A DNA stretch of 32,953 bases from Verrucomicrobiia bacterium. GTDB taxonomy: Bacteria > Verrucomicrobiota > Verrucomicrobiia > Verrucomicrobiales > Akkermansiaceae. Shown piece after piece: positions 17,019 through 24,895 of the stretch. Made by a program: the position numbers and the translations under genes. Numbering within the stretch: the stretch's first letter is position 1; each line of letters opens with the position of its first letter. The notes under the pieces were generated by a model that saw nothing but the letters and a program-made list of their open reading frames with translations, was not told where the DNA came from and did no database searches. The stretch is from NCBI GenBank assembly GCA_030431475.1, contig JAUIJD010000052.1, positions 1 through 32,953 on the forward strand, read 5' to 3'.

Positions 17019-20000
17019 ATGAAACGAGCCATTCTCCTCCTCGCCCTCAGCCTGCCGGCGATGGCCCTCGACCCCCGCCACACCTACACGACCCCTGAGG
17101 AGCTCCAGGGCTTCGGCGATTTCAATGCCGACGGCCGGCTCGACGTGCTCGTCATCGACCGCCCCGCCGGACTCTACCGCGTCGGCCTCGGCCAACCGGA
17201 CGGCTCGCTGGCCTGGCAGACTCCAAAGCCATCCGGCTGTCCCGGCGCCGAGGCGCTCGCCGTCGGCCCGGTCACCACCGCCACGACCGACCAGATCGTC
17301 GTCACCGGCAAGTCGGCCAACCAACTCTACCTCGTCGACCCGGCGGCAAGCTACACCCGGCCGCTGGTCCATGCGCCCAACGGGATCGGCCCCGCCGCCG
17401 TCGCCGCCGTCGACCTCAACCTCGCCGGCAACGACCCGACCCTGCTCGACCTGGTGGTCGCCAGCCACTGGAACTCGGCCCCCACCGCCAACCAGCGTCA
17501 CCTGATCCAGTCGCTGCCGGGCGGGTTCGTCGACGGCGCCAGCATCAACACCGGCTCGCCGCTGGCCCGCCTCGCCCGGGTGCAACTCGACACCGCCGGC
17601 CCCGAGCAGTTCGCCACCGTCCTCCGCTCCGCGACCGACCAGCTCCGGGTCCTCGACGCCACCACCGCCAGCCTGCCCCTGATCGCCTCCATTCCGGCAC
17701 TCCCGGTCGGCAGCGACTTCGTGCACGCCCCCTTCCTCGGAACCCCGCTGTCGCAGTTCGTCTTCTTCACCCCGGGCACCGAGGACCTGCTCTACTCCCC
17801 GTGGAACGGGACTTCCTTCACCGCCCCCGCTTCGAAGAACACCGGTCCCGACCCGGTGCGCAGCGTCCACCTGGTCGACGACGGCACCCACCTCGGGGTC
17901 GCGGTCATCTTCAACGACGGCGACTACGCCGGTCTCTTCCACTTCGATGCCACCGGCAACCTGGTGCCCGACGGGCTCCTCGATCCTCCCGCCGGCGAGA
18001 CCTTCAACGGCATCCTGTGCCATGCGCCGGGCCACTTCGCGGCACTCTCCGGCCTGCCCGGCGGAGGGTCGACCACCACCACGCCCTACACCCACGACGG
18101 CTCGGACTGGATCGCCGGTGCTCCCCAAAGCCTCACTCCGCTCGATTCCATCGCCACCCGCTCGAACGTCTTCGTCTACGACAAGGAACCGCTGGTCAAC
18201 GACGACGCCAAGCTCGTCGAGACCTTCCAGGTCCCCGACTGGAGCAGCACCTTCACGCTGACGCTTTCGGGCGGCGGCGGCCCCGCGGGGATGGATCTCA
18301 CCGTCGAGACCTTCACCGGCGAGGCCGGCGGGCTTGAGAATCCCACCACCACCAGCGTGCCGGGCCTGCCGCCCGCCGGGCTTTCGTCCAAGGCCCTGAT
18401 CAACCAGAACCAGCCTGAAGTCGCCGTCTCCTCCGTCTCCGGCACCCTCGGCATCGTCCCGGTCCAGATCTCCATCGAGCCGCCCGCGGGCACCTACACC
18501 CGCTACGTCACCCCCGAACTTGTCGTCCCCGATGCCACCGGGATCAGCGCCTACTACCGCACCGACCTCTCGGCCCCCTGGACCGCCTACACCTTCGGCA
18601 CCGCGATCACGCCACCCGGCGACACGCTCGAGCCCTTCACGATCTGGTATTACGCTGAGGATTCCGGCTCGGGACGACGCTCGCCGATCCATCAGGCCGA
18701 CTACCAATTCGCCGGCGATCCCGGGGATCTCGACTCCGACGGCGACGGCGTGCCCGACTTCGTCGAAATCCAGAGTGGCCTCGACCCACTGGCCGGCGCC
18801 GACTCCGACGAAGACGGCCTGAGCGACCTCGAGGAACTCCTCTACGGGTCCGATCCGGCCAACGGCTCCGAAACCGAGACCTACGGCGGCGATGTCCTCG
18901 ACCTCCCTCCCTCCCGCACCAACGACGCGGACGGCGACGGCTACTCGGACTTCGCCGAATGGGTGGCGGGCTCGAATCCCTTCAGCTCCGGCGACGTCCC
19001 GGCCGCCGACGCCCTGGTCGAGTATGGCAACACCTTCGACCTGAACGTTCGCCCCCTTTCCCACTCCGGCAATCCCGGCGCCGAGCCGGACCGCGAGTCC
19101 TTCGCCTCCGGTGACGCGACCTTCTCACCGACCGACGTTCGAGCCCACGACCTGACCGGCCGTCTGCTGGCCAGCGCCCCGACCCGGAGCCACGGCAGCG
19201 GCGCACTCGCCGACCCGTTCGCGAGCCTCACCTCGCTGCCGGCCACCGGGCGCGACCTCTTCGTCATCGCCTCCACCCCGGCCACCTTCGACTGCGGGAA
19301 CGATGACGACGCCCCCGGCACCGGCCGAGAACTCATCGGCCTGGTCCCGATTCCCTCGCTCGACGCCGGACCGGTTCCATTCACCGGCAGCAGCTCCTCG
19401 ATGGCCGCCGACTGGATCAGCGCCGCCCAGACCCACTACGCCTCGCTGCCGCGCGAGACGGTGTCGGACACCCTCGACCTCTACGACACGCTGGCCTACC
19501 TGCTGTGGGAACGCATCGCCGGAGAGCTCCTCACGCAGCGCAGCATCCTCAGCGGTCCGCTGCCGCTCGGCCTCGCGACCTTCCGCGACACGGTCGAGGA
19601 CGAATCGCAAACCGCCACCTCCGGCGATCTGCTGCAGCTCCAGGGCTACGTCGATGCCGGAGACCCGGGCGTGCTGCTGCAGCCTCTCGCCGCCACCATC
19701 GCGGCGGAAATCGACAGCCCGACCAGCGTCACCACCACAGCCCTCAAGCAACTGGCCAACCAGCTCTACCAGCTCTCCGCCGCCCAGACCGAGGCCGAGC
19801 GCGGCCTCTACCCTTCGCCCTTCGAAACGCTGCGCGACGTCGTCCGCGGACTGCCGACCGACGGCAGCGACCTCGACGGCCTGATCCCCCTCCCCGGCGA
19901 CGATCCGACCACGCCGATCAGCTACGCCGGAGGGCACACGCTCGGCACTTCGGGCATCACCCGCGCCGAGCAGGCACTCATCCACCTGCTCACGCTCGTG

Positions 20001-20690
20001 CCCGAGCGCTCCACCGCGACCTACGACGCCGAGGTCACGGCCACCACCTTCGACACCCCGGTGCCCGTTCTCGAGGACGCCTCCACCGCCAACGGGCTGC
20101 GTCTCTTCGACGCCGAGGGCGACCCCTTCGTCTTTCCGCAGTCGCTCGACCTGCCCGCCGGCACCACGCTGGAGATCCTCGCCTTCACCGACCGCAGCGA
20201 CCTTCCCGCCGGCGACGGAACCGCGCTGGAAACCATCACCGCCACCATCACCGGATTCCCCGAGGGCACCCCCGGCGACGAGAACCAGAACGCCATCGAC
20301 GACGAGTATGAGGACTACTTCTTCGGTGGTCCGGTCGATCCCTTCGGCGACGAGGACGGCGACGGCTACATCAACCTCCAGGAAGCGCTCGACGGCACTC
20401 ATCCCGATGATCCCGCCAGTACCCCGGACGGATCCCCGCTGCCGGATTCGATGCCCCCGGTCCGGCTTGTCCTCAGTGGCGGCAACCTCGTGTTCACCCT
20501 GGAGTTCCCGAGCGAATACGGCGACCGAATCCACTTCCTGCTCCAGGGCTCGGGCACCAGCCTGTCCGCCCCGTTCACCGAAAGCCCGGATGCCGCCACC
20601 GACGCCGGCCTCGACGAATACACGCTGAGCATTCCCAAGCCCGCCGACGATCGGAACTTCTACCGCTTCCGCCTCGGTCTGCGGCCCTGA
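17019..20690 (+). CDS. Giant exported protein 3 with FG-GAP-like and TSP3 calcium repeats
   Basis: 1223 residues. The start at 17019 gives the signal peptide MKRAILLLALSLPAMA. The N-terminal ~430 residues look like an FG-GAP/VCBS beta-propeller (FGDFNADGRLDVLVIDR at the start, later repeats of the same flavour). Residues ~490-560 resemble a chitobiase-C-terminal-like immunoglobulin module (ISAYYRTDLSAPW, IWYYAEDSGSG). Thrombospondin type-3 calcium loops follow at ~569-613 (DLDSDGDGVPD, DSDEDGLSDLEE) and ~634 (DADGDGYSDFAE), and again at ~1087-1130 (DEDGDGYINLQEALDG). The C-terminal ~80 residues end NFYRFRLGLRP, a closing strand common in large verrucomicrobial exported proteins. No catalytic residues were recognised. 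It is the last gene of the three; a 34-bp inverted-repeat element begins 16 bases after its stop. Confidence 0.87.
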   Translation: MKRAILLLALSLPAMALDPRHTYTTPEELQGFGDFNADGRLDVLVIDRPAGLYRVGLGQPDGSLAWQTPKPSGCPGAEALAVGPVTTATTDQIVVTGKSANQLYLVDPAASYTRPLVHAPNGIGPAAVAAVDLNLAGNDPTLLDLVVASHWNSAPTANQRHLIQSLPGGFVDGASINTGSPLARLARVQLDTAGPEQFATVLRSATDQLRVLDATTASLPLIASIPALPVGSDFVHAPFLGTPLSQFVFFTPGTEDLLYSPWNGTSFTAPASKNTGPDPVRSVHLVDDGTHLGVAVIFNDGDYAGLFHFDATGNLVPDGLLDPPAGETFNGILCHAPGHFAALSGLPGGGSTTTTPYTHDGSDWIAGAPQSLTPLDSIATRSNVFVYDKEPLVNDDAKLVETFQVPDWSSTFTLTLSGGGGPAGMDLTVETFTGEAGGLENPTTTSVPGLPPAGLSSKALINQNQPEVAVSSVSGTLGIVPVQISIEPPAGTYTRYVTPELVVPDATGISAYYRTDLSAPWTAYTFGTAITPPGDTLEPFTIWYYAEDSGSGRRSPIHQADYQFAGDPGDLDSDGDGVPDFVEIQSGLDPLAGADSDEDGLSDLEELLYGSDPANGSETETYGGDVLDLPPSRTNDADGDGYSDFAEWVAGSNPFSSGDVPAADALVEYGNTFDLNVRPLSHSGNPGAEPDRESFASGDATFSPTDVRAHDLTGRLLASAPTRSHGSGALADPFASLTSLPATGRDLFVIASTPATFDCGNDDDAPGTGRELIGLVPIPSLDAGPVPFTGSSSSMAADWISAAQTHYASLPRETVSDTLDLYDTLAYLLWERIAGELLTQRSILSGPLPLGLATFRDTVEDESQTATSGDLLQLQGYVDAGDPGVLLQPLAATIAAEIDSPTSVTTTALKQLANQLYQLSAAQTEAERGLYPSPFETLRDVVRGLPTDGSDLDGLIPLPGDDPTTPISYAGGHTLGTSGITRAEQALIHLLTLVPERSTATYDAEVTATTFDTPVPVLEDASTANGLRLFDAEGDPFVFPQSLDLPAGTTLEILAFTDRSDLPAGDGTALETITATITGFPEGTPGDENQNAIDDEYEDYFFGGPVDPFGDEDGDGYINLQEALDGTHPDDPASTPDGSPLPDSMPPVRLVLSGGNLVFTLEFPSEYGDRIHFLLQGSGTSLSAPFTESPDAATDAGLDEYTLSIPKPADDRNFYRFRLGLRP

Positions 20691-20705
20691 GGGCTGCATC
20701 CAGAA

Positions 20706-20867
20706 CGGAGCGCCGGGTTCACCCGGCTGGAGCCTCGGGCGAGCAACGAGGGATCGTGCCGGACCTTTTCATCGGTCTCCCGGTGCCGGGGAGATAGCAG
20801 CGGGGCAAGGGTGCGGCCATTTCTATGAGCTGACCCGAGGCTCCAGCCGGGTGAACCCGGCGCTCCG
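20706..20867. repeat. 162-bp element with perfect 34-bp inverted repeats
   Basis: The segment 20706-20739 is the exact reverse complement of 20834-20867, with 94 bp between. Each arm contains its own small palindrome (CCGGGT-TC-ACCCGG, at 20713-20726 in the left arm), the form of a REP-type hairpin. The centre holds a further stem, TCTCCC 20776-20781 with GGGAGA 20789-20794. There is no open reading frame in it. It may be a MITE or a paired REP unit mobilised by a RAYT/IS200-like transposase, and would also act as a strong 3' hairpin for the preceding gene. Its mobile nature is inference; no target duplication is evident. Confidence 0.75.
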
Positions 20868-20976
20868 AGGCCTCCACAACCTCGTTCAGCAGTTCCATGC
20901 TCAGGAAGCCGTCGCAGCTCCAGCCCGGATCATCGCGAGGCTTGAAGTCGATCGCGGATATCCTGAAGCTCCCCGC

Positions 20977-21096
20977 ATGAAGTCCTGCCTCGGCATGCTG
21001 GTCGCCCTGCTCCTGCTGGTCGTCGTACTCGGCACCGTCGGCGGTATCTACTACCTCAGCGCCACCGCCGAGTTCTCCGAAGCCGCCGCTCCCTGA
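20977..21096 (+). CDS. 39-residue single-pass membrane peptide
   Basis: The frame starts MKSCLGMLVALLLLVVVLG, continues TVGGIYYLSATAEF, and ends SEAAAP. A short cytoplasmic N-terminus with one cysteine is followed by one transmembrane helix (about residues 6-27) and a short tail. The strongly hydrophobic composition in an otherwise GC-driven frame and the typical MKxCLG start argue for a real gene, as does a recalled similarity to small hypothetical peptides ending YYLSATAEF in related bacteria, which cannot be checked here. No Shine-Dalgarno sequence is obvious. Role unknown. Confidence 0.6.
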   Translation: MKSCLGMLVALLLLVVVLGTVGGIYYLSATAEFSEAAAP

Positions 21097-21167
21097 GCCA
21101 AGAGCTGAGAGCAAGGATCCGGGAGCGGAGAAGTCCGAAAGGCGGCGCCTCCTTGCGATGCGGGGCA

Positions 21168-21464
21168 TCAACAGCCCCACGGGCCAGGATACAGCCGCAG
21201 CACGCCATCAAAACCCGCGATGAGCGAAAGCATGGCCGCGGCCAGGGTCGCGCGCCGCACACCACGCCGGCGGAGACCGATCAGCACCGCCACGGGAAAC
21301 CACGCGATCATCAGCGAGCACCAGCCGGATTCCGCGATCGCCGGAAGCTCGAAGTCGAGTGCCACCCCCCATGCCGCCACGGTGCCGATGGCAAAGGCCC
21401 CGGTCACCACCGCGGACGCCTGGACGAGCGTCAAGCCGTCCCTTCCGATGGTCGCTCCGTTCAC
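21168..21464 (-). CDS. Small polytopic membrane protein
   Basis: 98 residues with three hydrophobic segments at about 13-33, 48-63 and 71-90, and a basic loop (LRRRGVRR) before the last, suggesting that the loop is cytoplasmic. The start is a GTG at 21464-21462 that overlaps the TGA stop of the upstream thioredoxin-fold gene as GTGA, so the two are probably translationally coupled. That coupling is the main support for this being a real gene and for the unusual start codon. No family was recognised. It may be an inner-membrane partner of the exported thioredoxin-fold protein. Confidence 0.65.
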   Translation of the reverse strand: MNGATIGRDGLTLVQASAVVTGAFAIGTVAAWGVALDFELPAIAESGWCSLMIAWFPVAVLIGLRRRGVRRATLAAAMLSLIAGFDGVLRLYPGPWGC

Positions 21465-22165
21465 TCGCAGGCGGTCTTCGCCGCCTCGCGGCTTTCCTCG
21501 GTCAACTTCGACAGCGGATAGTCCACGACCCGGCCGCTCTCAAGTTCAAACGTCACCTTGGTGGCCGTGACCGCCAGGGCTTTCGCCCGGATCGTCTGGC
21601 CGTCGGAATTCGTCCACTCGCGGAGCTCACCCGTTTCACAAACCTCTTCGGCTTCGGGAGCCTTCTCGTCGCTCTCGGCGGGCGCGGACGGCGCCTCGTT
21701 CTCAGCCGGAGCTTCGGCCGCCGCTTTCTCCACCTCCTCCTCGAGATCCCGGAAGGCCCCTCGGTCATCCTTCTTGATCTGATCGTAGCAAAGTCCGCCG
21801 AGCACCCGCTGATCGTTCTCCGACAGCACCGTCACGATGGGGATGAAATTCCCCTTCTCCTTGTAGATCTGATAGGTCTTCTGCTTCACCTCCTGCGACA
21901 GGGTCTCCCCCTTGTCGGCCTGATCCTCGACGACCATCACATACTTCGAGCGCATCCGTTTGAACACCGCCTCGTTGCCGGCCTGACATTTCGGGCAACT
22001 CGATGCGGTATCGGTCACCACCACCGCAAGCGGCTTGCCCGACTCCTTCGCCTTGGCGACAGCCTCGTCGTATTCGGAGGGCTTGAAGGCGCTGGAGGGA
22101 ATGCGGGCCTCAAGGGCCGAGGTGATCGCGACGGCCGCGATGACGAGGGGGAAGAACGCTCTCAT
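21461..22165 (-). CDS. Exported thioredoxin-fold protein with SHD1-like domain
   Basis: 234 residues. The signal peptide MRAFFPLVIAAVAITSALEA sets the start at 22165. The thioredoxin-like domain (about 25-130) has a CPKC motif at C57-C60 and the cis-proline P109 in NFIPIVTV, giving it the parts for thiol-disulfide exchange. An Ala/Glu/Pro-rich linker (145-176) follows. The last ~45 residues (182-225; REWTNSDGQTIRAKALAV, then VDYPLSKLTEES) fit the SHD1 (SLA1 homology domain 1) pattern common in Planctomycetes and Verrucomicrobia. Substrates are unknown; a periplasmic redox role on a partner bound by the SHD1 domain is plausible. It is translationally coupled (GTGA) to the small membrane protein gene. 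An in-frame extension to 22246 would precede the signal peptide and is rejected. Confidence 0.85.
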   Translation of the reverse strand: MRAFFPLVIAAVAITSALEARIPSSAFKPSEYDEAVAKAKESGKPLAVVVTDTASSCPKCQAGNEAVFKRMRSKYVMVVEDQADKGETLSQEVKQKTYQIYKEKGNFIPIVTVLSENDQRVLGGLCYDQIKKDDRGAFRDLEEEVEKAAAEAPAENEAPSAPAESDEKAPEAEEVCETGELREWTNSDGQTIRAKALAVTATKVTFELESGRVVDYPLSKLTEESREAAKTACE

Positions 22166-22246
22166 GGTGTCCGAATACCGCCACGAAGGCGGGATATTGT
22201 CGAGAGAATTGCGCGAAGCGTCCACGCCCTCCTCGCACCCCGGCAC

Positions 22247-22280
22247 GAAAAAGCCGCCGCCCCTTGCGGAGCGGCGGCTT
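22247..22280 (-). terminator. Intrinsic terminator after pnp
   Basis: On the minus strand a nine-base GC stem (complement of GCGGCGGCT at 22270-22278, pairing with the complement of AGCCGCCGC at 22251-22259) is followed by a T-run, complement of the adenines up to 22251. It lies 22 bases after the pnp stop and is a good rho-independent terminator. Confidence 0.85.
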
Positions 22281-22301
22281 GGGAATCGAATCGGAAGTCG
22301 A

Positions 22302-24452
22302 TCAGGCCTCGGCCGTCTCTTCCTCCTTGTCGCCGGATTGCTCGGCCTTCTGGTCGCGGAGGTAGGCGCGGCGGCTCATCTTCACGCGGCCCTTTTCATC
22401 GACGCCGATGCACTTGGCGGTGACGTTCTCGCCCTTCTTGAGCACGTCCTCAACCTTCTCGGTGCGGCCTTCCTGCAGCTCCGAGATGTGGATGAGGCCG
22501 TCCTTGCCGGGCAGCACTTCCATGAAGGCACCGAAGTTGGTGACCGAAACCACCGGGCCGGTGTAGACCGTGCCGACCTCGATCTCCGCGAAGATGCGGT
22601 CGATGAGTTCCTTGGCGCGGTTGAGACCCTCTTCCTTCGAGGCGTAGATGTGCACGGTGCCGTCATCCTCGATGTTGATGTCGGCGCCGGACTCGGCCTG
22701 GATGCCCTTGATGTTCTTGCCGCCGGGGCCGATCAGCTCGCCGATGCGGTCGGCGGGGATCTTGACCGAGACGATGCGCGGCGCGTGCTCGCTGAGCTGC
22801 TGCGGACCGCTCACGGCTTCGTTCATCTTGGCGATCACCTTGGTGCGGCCTTCCTTCGCCAGATGCACCCCCTCCTCGAGGATGCTCAGAGGCAGACCCG
22901 GGAGCTTGAGGTCGAGCTGGAATCCGGTCACCCCGGCATCGCTGCCACAGAGCTTGAAGTCCATGTCGCCGTAGAAGTCTTCCGAGCCGATGATGTCGAG
23001 CAGCACCTTGTGCTCCTTCATCGTGCCGTCGTCGTTCCACTCGGTCACCAGACCGCAGGAGATGCCGCCGACCGGCGCCTTGAGCGGCACGCCGGCGCAG
23101 AGCAGCGACATGGTGCCGGCGCAGACGGTCGCCATCGAGGTCGAGCCGTTCGATTCCATGACTTCCGAAGAAACGCGCATCGCGTAGGGGAAGTCCTCCT
23201 CGTCCGGGATCACCGGGGCGATCGAGCGCTCGGCGAGCGCGCCGTGGCCGATCTCGCGGCGGTTCAGGCCACCCATGCGGCCGGTCTCGCCGACCGAGAA
23301 GGGCGGGAAGTTGTAGTGGAGGAGGAAGCGCTTGCTGTCCTCGCCACCGGCGTAGTTGTCGAAGTACTGGCGCTCGTCGGCCGGGGCCAGCGTGCAAATG
23401 CCCATCGCCTGGGTCTCGCCCCGGGCGAAGATGGCCGAACCGTGAACCCGCGGCAGCGAGTTGGCCTCGGCGAAGAGCGGACGCAGGTCGTGGATCTGGC
23501 GACCATCGGCGCGCACCCCCTTCTCCATGATGGAGAGGCGGAAGGCCTTCTTCTGGATGTACTCGAAGACCTGCTCGATCTCGAAGTCGGTGGTCTCCGG
23601 ATACTTCTCCTTGATCGCCGCCTCGACCTCGTCGCGCAGGGCGCCGACCTTCTTGCCGCGCTCGACCTTCGAAGCCGCGTAGATCGCGTCCTCGATGCGG
23701 TCGCCGGCGACGGCGTAGCCGACCTCGAGGAGTTCCTCCTTGGCCACGGTCACCTTGTATTCGCGCTTCTCCTTGCCGGCGAGACCACGCAGTTCCTCCT
23801 GCGCCTCGACCAGCTTGGCCACGTTCGACTGGGCGAAGTGGAGCGCCTTGATGAATTCGTCCTCGGGCAGCTCGTCGGCCGCGCCTTCGATCATGATCAC
23901 GTCGGTCTTGTTGCCGACATACACGAGGTCGAGGTCGCTTTCCTCACGCTGTTCGAAGGTCGGGTTGACGACGAACTCGCCGTCCACGCGGCCGACGCGC
24001 ACCGCGCCGATCGGGCCGGCGAAGGGAATGTCGGAAATGGTCAGGGCCGCCGACGCGCCGTTCATCGCCAGGATATCGGAGTCGTTGATGTGGTCGGCCG
24101 AAAGCAGCAGCGCCACGATCTGGGTGTCGTAGAGGTAGCCCTTCGGGAAGAGCGGGCGCAGCGGGCGGTCGGTCATCCGCGAGGTCAGGATCTCCTTCTC
24201 GGTGGGGCGACCCTCACGCTTGAAGTAGCCACCGGGGAACTGTCCCGCGGCCGAGGCCTTCTCTTTGTATTCGACGGACATCGGGAACCAGGTCTGGCCC
24301 TCGCGCACTTTGGTCTGCGAAACGGCGGTGCAGAGCACCACGGTCTCGCCGCAGCTGACGACGACGGCGCCGTCGGCGAGCTTGGCGAGTTTCCCCGTTT
24401 CGAAGGTGATGGGATTCGAGCCGACCTGGCCCGTCACGGTATGGATGTTCAT
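22302..24452 (-). CDS. pnp: Polyribonucleotide nucleotidyltransferase (PNPase)
   Basis: 716 residues, full length. PNPase degrades RNA 3' to 5' with phosphate and can add tails; it acts in the cytoplasm as a trimer and often in the degradosome. Domains in order: first RNase PH domain (~10-140, with RPLRPLFPKG at 96-105); an all-helical linker (~150-235); the second, catalytic RNase PH domain (~320-530, with NRREIGHGALAERSI and the metal-binding aspartates of GDMDFK near 496-498); a KH domain (~555-615, loop IGPGGKNIKG); and an S1 domain (~622-695, VSVTNFGAFMEVLPGKDGLIHISEL). The tail is acidic. It follows rpsO, as in many bacteria, separated by 185 bp containing several hairpins. No Shine-Dalgarno sequence precedes the ATG at 24452. 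Confidence 0.98.
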   Translation of the reverse strand: MNIHTVTGQVGSNPITFETGKLAKLADGAVVVSCGETVVLCTAVSQTKVREGQTWFPMSVEYKEKASAAGQFPGGYFKREGRPTEKEILTSRMTDRPLRPLFPKGYLYDTQIVALLLSADHINDSDILAMNGASAALTISDIPFAGPIGAVRVGRVDGEFVVNPTFEQREESDLDLVYVGNKTDVIMIEGAADELPEDEFIKALHFAQSNVAKLVEAQEELRGLAGKEKREYKVTVAKEELLEVGYAVAGDRIEDAIYAASKVERGKKVGALRDEVEAAIKEKYPETTDFEIEQVFEYIQKKAFRLSIMEKGVRADGRQIHDLRPLFAEANSLPRVHGSAIFARGETQAMGICTLAPADERQYFDNYAGGEDSKRFLLHYNFPPFSVGETGRMGGLNRREIGHGALAERSIAPVIPDEEDFPYAMRVSSEVMESNGSTSMATVCAGTMSLLCAGVPLKAPVGGISCGLVTEWNDDGTMKEHKVLLDIIGSEDFYGDMDFKLCGSDAGVTGFQLDLKLPGLPLSILEEGVHLAKEGRTKVIAKMNEAVSGPQQLSEHAPRIVSVKIPADRIGELIGPGGKNIKGIQAESGADINIEDDGTVHIYASKEEGLNRAKELIDRIFAEIEVGTVYTGPVVSVTNFGAFMEVLPGKDGLIHISELQEGRTEKVEDVLKKGENVTAKCIGVDEKGRVKMSRRAYLRDQKAEQSGDKEEETAEA

Positions 24453-24477
24453 TGGTGTGTTTTGCTGTCTTGCGGTG

Positions 24478-24496
24478 CCCCGTCGAAGCGACGGGG
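24478..24496 (-). promoter_or_regulatory. Hairpin in the pnp 5' leader
   Basis: CCCCGTCG at 24478-24485 and CGACGGGG at 24489-24496 form a perfect eight-pair stem with a three-base loop, about 25 bases upstream of the pnp ATG. In E. coli a stem in the pnp leader is cut by RNase III and then used by PNPase to repress its own synthesis. The position here is similar, the function inferred. Confidence 0.5.
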
Positions 24497-24562
24497 ACTT
24501 GGTGGATTTCGGACAGCCCCGTTGAGAACGAAGAAAGGGATGGATGGGTCTGTCCGCGGGGA

Positions 24563-24594
24563 TCCGGAAAAAGCCGGACCACCGCTTTCAAGCG
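24563..24594 (-). promoter_or_regulatory. Second and third stems in the rpsO-pnp gap
   Basis: TCCGG 24563-24567 pairs with CCGGA 24574-24578 around a six-base loop that reads CTTTTT on the minus strand. CGCT 24583-24586 pairs with AGCG 24591-24594. These weaker stems lie between the strong rpsO hairpin and the pnp leader hairpin and may be part of one processing region. Confidence 0.35.
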
Positions 24595-24597
24595 AAA

Positions 24598-24622
24598 CGG
24601 CCACGGGATCATCCCGTGGCCG
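24598..24622 (-). terminator. Strong hairpin after rpsO (terminator or processing site)
   Basis: A perfect 12-base-pair stem with a single-base centre spans 24598-24622, 16 bases after the rpsO stop. On the minus strand it is followed only by TTTCGC. The weak U-tract suggests a leaky terminator that would uncouple rpsO from pnp levels, or an RNase cleavage hairpin as in the E. coli rpsO-pnp gap. Confidence 0.65.
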
Positions 24623-24637
24623 CCTCGAAGGAAAGGG

Positions 24638-24895
24638 TTAGCGACGAAGGCCGAGGCCTTTGATCAACTTCTGATAGCGCTCCTCGTCCTTGGCCTTGAG
24701 GTAGTCGAGCAGCTTGCGGCGCTGGGCCACAAGCTTGAGGAGTCCGCGGCGCGAGGAATTGTCCTTCTTGTGCGTCCCGAGGTGATCGGTCAGGTGGACG
24801 ATCCTCTTGGTCAGCAGGGCGACCTGGTAGTCGGCGCTGCCGGTGTCGGTTTCATGGACCTTGTAGTCCGCCGGATTGATGGTGCTTTCGCTCAT
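24638..24895 (-). CDS. rpsO: 30S ribosomal protein S15
   Basis: 85 residues, slightly shorter than the usual 88-89. The family core is intact: [38 protein letters not shown] and [11 protein letters not shown]15 binds the three-way junction of 16S rRNA early in assembly of the 30S subunit. The ATG at 24895 is preferred over the longer in-frame start at 25015, which lies in the candidate promoter. There is no Shine-Dalgarno sequence; the leader ends AACCAACATC before the ATG. It is followed by pnp on the same strand. In several bacteria S15 represses its own mRNA through leader structure; no such structure is obvious here. Confidence 0.97.
   Translation of the reverse strand: MSESTINPADYKVHETDTGSADYQVALLTKRIVHLTDHLGTHKKDNSSRRGLLKLVAQRRKLLDYLKAKDEERYQKLIKGLGLRR

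Noticed and set aside
13505-17083. 1192-residue open frame antisense to giant gene 2
   Set aside because: Same antisense composition; the plus-strand frame has a signal peptide and fibronectin-like strands, the minus frame nothing recognisable.
17019-20690. Giant gene 3 as a Tc-toxin B or Rhs-type protein
   Set aside because: FG-GAP-like repeats are present, but no SpvB domain, YD repeats or Rhs core cleavage motif was seen in any of the giants.
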